This document shows, piece by piece, positions 5,818 to 6,353 of a DNA stretch of 6,353 nt. Source of the stretch: a bacterium. GTDB taxonomy: Bacteria; UBA9089; UBA9088. Below the pieces are notes generated by a model. It had not been told where the DNA came from. It saw only the letters and a list, made by a program, of their open reading frames with translations, and searched no databases. How positions within the stretch are numbered: position 1 is the stretch's first letter; every line of letters begins with the position of its first letter. The position numbers were made by a program, and so were the translations under genes. The stretch lies in NCBI GenBank assembly GCA_040756715.1, contig JBFLYE010000197.1:1-6353 (forward strand). Direction: 5' to 3'.

Positions 5818-5950
5818 TCCCTTCCTTGAAGGGGTGGCAGAGCGAAGGTCTGACGGGGTAGGTGGAACTTCGACGAAAACACTCCGTCTGCTTTCGAGGG
5901 AGACCTCTCTAACACCCCGTCGCTTCGCAACACCCCTCTAAAAGAGGGGA
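5818..5950. mobile_element. MITE-like GC-rich inverted-repeat element
   Basis: The ends are imperfect inverted copies of about 40 bases. The left end reads TCCCTTCCTTGAAGGGGTGG, then AGCGAAGGTCTGACGGGGT; the right end reads CACCCCGTCGCTTCGC, then ACACCCCTCTAAAAGAGGGG. Each outer tip is also a small hairpin: CCCTTC/GAAGGG at 5819-5833, and CCCCTCT/AGAGGGG with an AAA loop at 5933-5949. Inside, AACACTCCGTCTGCTTTCG (5878-5896) is a variant of the right-end unit at 5911-5927. There is no coding sequence within. It is far richer in G+C than its surroundings. I recall similar CACCCCGTCGCTTCGC strings as dispersed noncoding repeats in environmental and Bacteroidetes genomes. No clear target-site duplication is seen. 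Confidence 0.6.
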
Positions 5951-5976
5951 ATGAGGGGAATGGAAGGTTGTGTAAG

Positions 5977-6353
5977 ATGAAAAAGTCAATCTTTAGGATT
6001 TTGATGGGTTTGGGTTTGATTTTCTGGCTATACCCCTCCTATGCTAGTCTCACCAAGCAGGATATCGAGGAGATAAGGAAGATTGTAAAGGAAGAGATTC
6101 AACATGTAGATAAACGGATAGATAGTTTAGATAAACGGATAGATGACCTACGCCAGGAAATGAATACAAGAATAGATTCCTTGCAAAACCTTCTTTATGT
6201 CATTCTAGCTGGTATCTTTGGCTTGGTTGGCTTTGTCCTCTGGGATAGAAGGTCTGCCCTTGCCCCTGCTGTTAGAAAGGCAAAGGAGCTTGAGGAAAGG
6301 GAAGAAAGAATAGAAAGGGCTTTAAAGGAATATGCATTTCAAGAGCCAAGATT
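5977..6353 (+). CDS. Unrecognised secreted/membrane protein with coiled coil and one transmembrane helix, 3' end cut off
   Basis: The frame runs from ATG 5977 to the window edge, giving 125 residues so far. Residues 1-23 look like a signal peptide: MKKSIFR, a hydrophobic core LMGLGLIFWLY, then PSYA before SLT. Residues 26-70 are a charged helix with heptad spacing (DKRIDSL, DKRIDDL, RQEMNTRIDSL), likely a coiled coil. A hydrophobic segment, LLYVILAGIFGLVGFVLW, spans 72-89 and is followed by DRR and a second charged helix (KAKELEEREERIERALKEYA, 101-120). If the signal is cleaved, the coiled coil is outside the cytoplasm and the C-terminal helix inside. GGAAGG at 5962-5967 is a good ribosome site, 9 bases upstream. 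The function is unknown. It follows the MITE-like element and is probably a separate transcript. Confidence 0.85.
   Translation, partial: MKKSIFRILMGLGLIFWLYPSYASLTKQDIEEIRKIVKEEIQHVDKRIDSLDKRIDDLRQEMNTRIDSLQNLLYVILAGIFGLVGFVLWDRRSALAPAVRKAKELEEREERIERALKEYAFQEPR
6107..6144 (+). repeat. 21-bp-period duplication encoding coiled-coil heptads
   Basis: The 17 bases TAGATAAACGGATAGAT occur identically at 6107-6123 and 6128-6144. The 21-bp offset equals one seven-residue turn of coiled coil, giving DKRIDSL then DKRIDDL. DNA identity, not just protein similarity, suggests a recent duplication. Confidence 0.8.

Noticed and set aside
5991-6001. TTTAGGATTTT shared with the start of the DUF2723 gene (3661-3671)
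   Set aside because: An 11-base match encoding FRI-like residues in two N-termini of AT-rich genes; too short to claim homology.

Overview
The window is AT-rich bacterial chromosome (roughly 35-40% G+C by eye). It is gene-dense, with genes overlapping by 1-20 bases and frequent AGA/AGG and ATA codons. Obg and ribosomal protein L27 are typically bacterial. The L27 begins directly at MAHKKG, without the cleaved N-terminal extension typical of Firmicutes. Short tandem repeats with 7- and 9-bp periods, a MITE-like GC-rich inverted repeat and a DUF2723-TPR protein together recall uncultivated environmental lineages (candidate-phylum metagenome assemblies). That placement is an impression from memory; the phylum cannot be fixed from this window.

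Layout. (1) 1-1097, minus strand: rpmA (L27) followed by obg/cgtA, cut by the left window edge. (2) 1098-1169: a 72-bp divergent intergenic region holding a 40-bp near-perfect palindrome in which two interleaved sigma70-like promoters face rpmA and folE. (3) 1170-2946, plus strand: a tightly overlapped three-gene operon, folE (GTP cyclohydrolase I), a free-standing pyruvate-kinase C-terminal-like protein (COG1751 type) and a ComF-like phosphoribosyltransferase. (4) 2947-3152: a spacer with a 7-bp-period repeat, a 9-bp-period repeat and a perfect-consensus promoter with a TGTACA palindrome. (5) 3153-5716: a Phd/YefM-RelE/ParE toxin-antitoxin pair whose toxin gene overlaps by 8 bases a 685-codon DUF2723 membrane protein with C-terminal TPRs; this gene carries in-frame 7-bp-period repeat tracts. 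(6) 5717-5976: a gene-free stretch with A/T inverted repeats, a candidate promoter and a MITE-like inverted repeat of about 130 bp. (7) 5977-6353: the 5' part of an unrecognised gene for a secreted or membrane protein with a coiled coil and one transmembrane helix.

How the genes relate. L27 and Obg both serve the large ribosomal subunit and form an old conserved pair. FolE commits GTP to pterin synthesis; its two overlapping partners have no proven link to it. The toxin-antitoxin module appears to supply the only evident promoter for the DUF2723 gene. I see no wholly new system. The most unusual items are the symmetric divergent promoter, the heptanucleotide repeats absorbed into the DUF2723 coding frame, and the toxin-antitoxin/membrane-protein overlap.
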